From positions 71,384 through 135,383 of the forward strand of contig CAJNCS010000008.1 of the NCBI GenBank assembly GCA_905221325.1: a DNA stretch of 64,000 nt. Direction: 5' to 3'. The notes beneath the pieces are model-generated. The model did not search any database. It saw nothing but the letters and a program-made list of their open reading frames with translations, and was not told the origin of the DNA. The first letter of the stretch is position 1; each line of letters starts with the position of its first letter. Shown here one piece after another: positions 62,362 to 64,000 of this stretch. Position numbers and translations under genes: made by a program. Origin of the DNA: a bacterium (GTDB lineage Bacteria > Bacillota > Bacilli > Lactobacillales > Streptococcaceae).

Positions 62362-64000
62362 TTAATCATCTTTCCGCTTGCGACCAAGAAGCAATGCTGC
62401 TAGACCTGCAAGAAGAGAACTAGTCATTAGTCCAGTGAGTGAAAGCGGTGCAGTGCTACCTGTGTTTGGTAATGTAGCTTGTTTTGTCTTTTCTCCTGCT
62501 GGACTTTGAGCTGGTGGATTATCTTCAGGTTTTCTTGGTTGTTCTGGTTGATGTCTATTTGCCTGATTATTATCGGAACCCTGCTCTTCTCCTGAATTCA
62601 CTGGTGGAACTGGATTTGGTTGAGGTGCTGGTTGCGGAACAAGTTGTGGTTGTGGCGTTGGTGCCGGCTGTGGTTGCGGACTAGGATCTTGCTTCGCTTC
62701 AAAGACCCATTTACCCACAAAGGTTAGATTTGTCCCCTCTTCCACTTCTTGGTAACCTAGGAATGTCCATGTACCATTTGCAACAGTCACCACTGCTGGC
62801 ATTGGAGCCTCTGGAACAAAAGCAATCGCTGCAGAAGAACTTGTAGTATATGTTCCACTTTGTGGAAGTAAGCTCAATACTTCTGCTGGCAAGCTGTTGT
62901 CTGCGGTTGCACTTTCGAAGCGATAAGTCACTTGATAGGTTTCAGTTACCGGTGCAGGCAAAACATTAACTGGTACAGGAACTTCAGTAGAAGAACCATC
63001 TGGATAGTCAACTCGTACCTTACCTGTGTAAGTTCCTGGTTTTGTTGTGTCAATTTGACCTGCAGGTGTGATATCAACTACCTTAGTGCCAGCTGGAAGG
63101 CTTGGCAAGTTCGTCACATTATCGGTCAAGTCAGGTGTTTGTCCAACCTTGATAGTTTCTTCCGTTACTTTAGGCGTATAAGTTTCAGCATTTGTCGGAT
63201 TCGCCTTGAATTCCCATTTTCCTACAAACTCTACATTTGCCTTATTGACAACGGCGCTAGCTGCGTCGTAACCCTTGAAGGTCCAGATGCCGTCGTTCAC
63301 TGCGTCGGTGTAAGTGATTTCCGCTGGTTGCTGAGCTGAAACAGAGGCACCATTCACATAAGTTGCACTGTCACTTGGAGTCAATGCTGCGATGGCTGCT
63401 GGAAGAGTCTTACCTGCTGTCTCACTCTCGAAGCGGTAAGTAACTTGATACTTGTTAGCTTCAAAGGTCCATTTTCCTACAAACTCCACATTTGCCTTGT
63501 TCACGACTGCATTAGCTGCGTCGTAGCCCTTGAAGGTCCATGTGCCGTCGTTCACATCATCTTTGTAAGTGATTTCCGCTGGTTGTTGAGCTGAAACAGA
63601 GGCACCATTCACATACGAATCACTGTCGCTTGGGGTCAATGCGGCGATGGCTGCTGGAAGAGCCTTACCTGCTGTCTCGCTCTCGAAGCGATAAGTAGCT
63701 TGGTACTTGTTGGCTTCAAAGACCCATTTCCCTACAAATTCTACATCGGACTTGTTGACCACAGCGCTAGCTGCGTCGTAACCCTTGAAGGTCCATGTGC
63801 CGTCATTCTCAGTATCTGTGTATGTGCTTTCTGCTGGTTGTTGAGCCGAAACAGAGGCACCATTCACATATGTTGCACTGTCGCTTGGAGTCAATGCTGC
63901 GATGGCTGCTGGAAGAGCTTGACCTGCTGTCGCGCTCTCGAAGCGATAAGTAGCTTGGTACTTCTTGGCTTCAAAGGCCCATTTACCTACAAACTCTACA
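62362..64000 (-). CDS. LPXTG cell-wall protein with SHIRT-like tandem repeats, 5' part missing
   Basis: The frame is open to the window edge, so the N-terminus with signal peptide lies outside; 546 codons are visible. Near-identical 86-residue repeats (258 bp) read like SHIRT domains: YRFESETAGK, ALTPSDS, YVNGASVSAQQPAE, GTWTFKGYDAA, VEFVGKW. A Rib-like domain (VTEETIKVGQTPDLTDNV, GTYTGKVRVDYPDGSS) and one more diverged SHIRT follow, then a Pro/Gln-rich wall spacer. The end has LPNTGSTAP, a hydrophobic span and RKRKDD, so sortase A anchors it. SHIRT arrays act as stiff, variable-length stalks that present an adhesin. Confidence 0.92.
   Translation of the reverse strand, partial: VEFVGKWAFEAKKYQATYRFESATAGQALPAAIAALTPSDSATYVNGASVSAQQPAESTYTDTENDGTWTFKGYDAASAVVNKSDVEFVGKWVFEANKYQATYRFESETAGKALPAAIAALTPSDSDSYVNGASVSAQQPAEITYKDDVNDGTWTFKGYDAANAVVNKANVEFVGKWTFEANKYQVTYRFESETAGKTLPAAIAALTPSDSATYVNGASVSAQQPAEITYTDAVNDGIWTFKGYDAASAVVNKANVEFVGKWEFKANPTNAETYTPKVTEETIKVGQTPDLTDNVTNLPSLPAGTKVVDITPAGQIDTTKPGTYTGKVRVDYPDGSSTEVPVPVNVLPAPVTETYQVTYRFESATADNSLPAEVLSLLPQSGTYTTSSSAAIAFVPEAPMPAVVTVANGTWTFLGYQEVEEGTNLTFVGKWVFEAKQDPSPQPQPAPTPQPQLVPQPAPQPNPVPPVNSGEEQGSDNNQANRHQPEQPRKPEDNPPAQSPAGEKTKQATLPNTGSTAPLSLTGLMTSSLLAGLAALLLGRKRKDD
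62931..64000 (-). repeat. 258-bp tandem repeats in the surface-protein gene
   Basis: Units begin near 64000 (partial) and recur every 258 bp, with the ALTPSDS codons at about 63894, 63636 and 63378. DNA identity between units is very high, so copy number can change by recombination. The array ends before the Rib-like domain at about 63200; a diverged unit follows it. Confidence 0.8.

Overview
This window looks like chromosome of a mitis-group Streptococcus (pneumoniae/mitis/oralis relatives) with one end of an integrated temperate phage. The evidence is the low-GC gene content, the tmRNA tag AKNNTSYALAA, and the host gene set: pgdA, ezrA, gyrB, rodA, dinG, clpE, a T-box glyQS operon, nox and an LPXTG protein with SHIRT-like repeats. 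Base 1 cuts the phage major capsid gene, and base 64000 cuts the surface-protein gene.

Bases 1 to about 19,810 are prophage. Lytic genes are on the minus strand and are transcribed from about 16.5 kb towards base 1. The order is small early regulators, a DnaB-like helicase, a replication initiator, a DnaC-like loader, SSB, a run of very small overlapping accessory genes, the ArpU late regulator, a small tyrosine recombinase, an HNH nuclease, portal, a MuF-type head protein carrying an HExxH metallopeptidase-like tail, a small possible partner gene, large terminase, scaffold and capsid. The lysogeny genes are on the plus strand: an XRE repressor, an ImmA/IrrE-type protease, a membrane-bound HIRAN-domain protein and the integrase. 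The integrase abuts attP-like repeats at the 3' end of the tmRNA gene (ssrA), which is therefore the likely attachment site.

Bases 20.2 to 31.6 kb hold ordinary housekeeping genes: an SGNH hydrolase, HAD, CapA-like, peptide deformylase, RlmB, TrxB, an amino-acid ABC transporter, an ArsC/Spx-like protein, Ogt, GNAT, DUF1836, hemolysin III and NADH oxidase. Bases 31.9 to 34.7 kb hold an ApbE-type flavin transferase followed by two FMN-reductase paralogs. The second paralog ends in two copies of a DATSGAS tail that matches the known ApbE flavinylation motif, so the three genes may form a self-contained cytoplasmic flavin-carrier system. Two near-identical cre boxes sit on the divergent promoters of nox and of this operon.

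Bases 34.8 to 46.1 kb contain the glycyl-tRNA synthetase operon. Its T-box leader is followed first by a predicted zinc metallopeptidase and only then by glyQ and glyS, with a 170-bp hairpin-forming element between glyQ and glyS. PgdA, EzrA and GyrB follow. Bases 46.2 to 64 kb hold DJ-1-like, RodA, DinG, NAD(P)HX dehydratase, FolD, a second amino-acid ABC transporter, ClpE (with a CtsR site), NUDIX, MetK with two 126-bp repeats in its leader, a DEAD-box helicase, and the truncated LPXTG protein.

All assignments come from reading motifs by eye. Small phage genes without recognisable motifs are listed as unknown.
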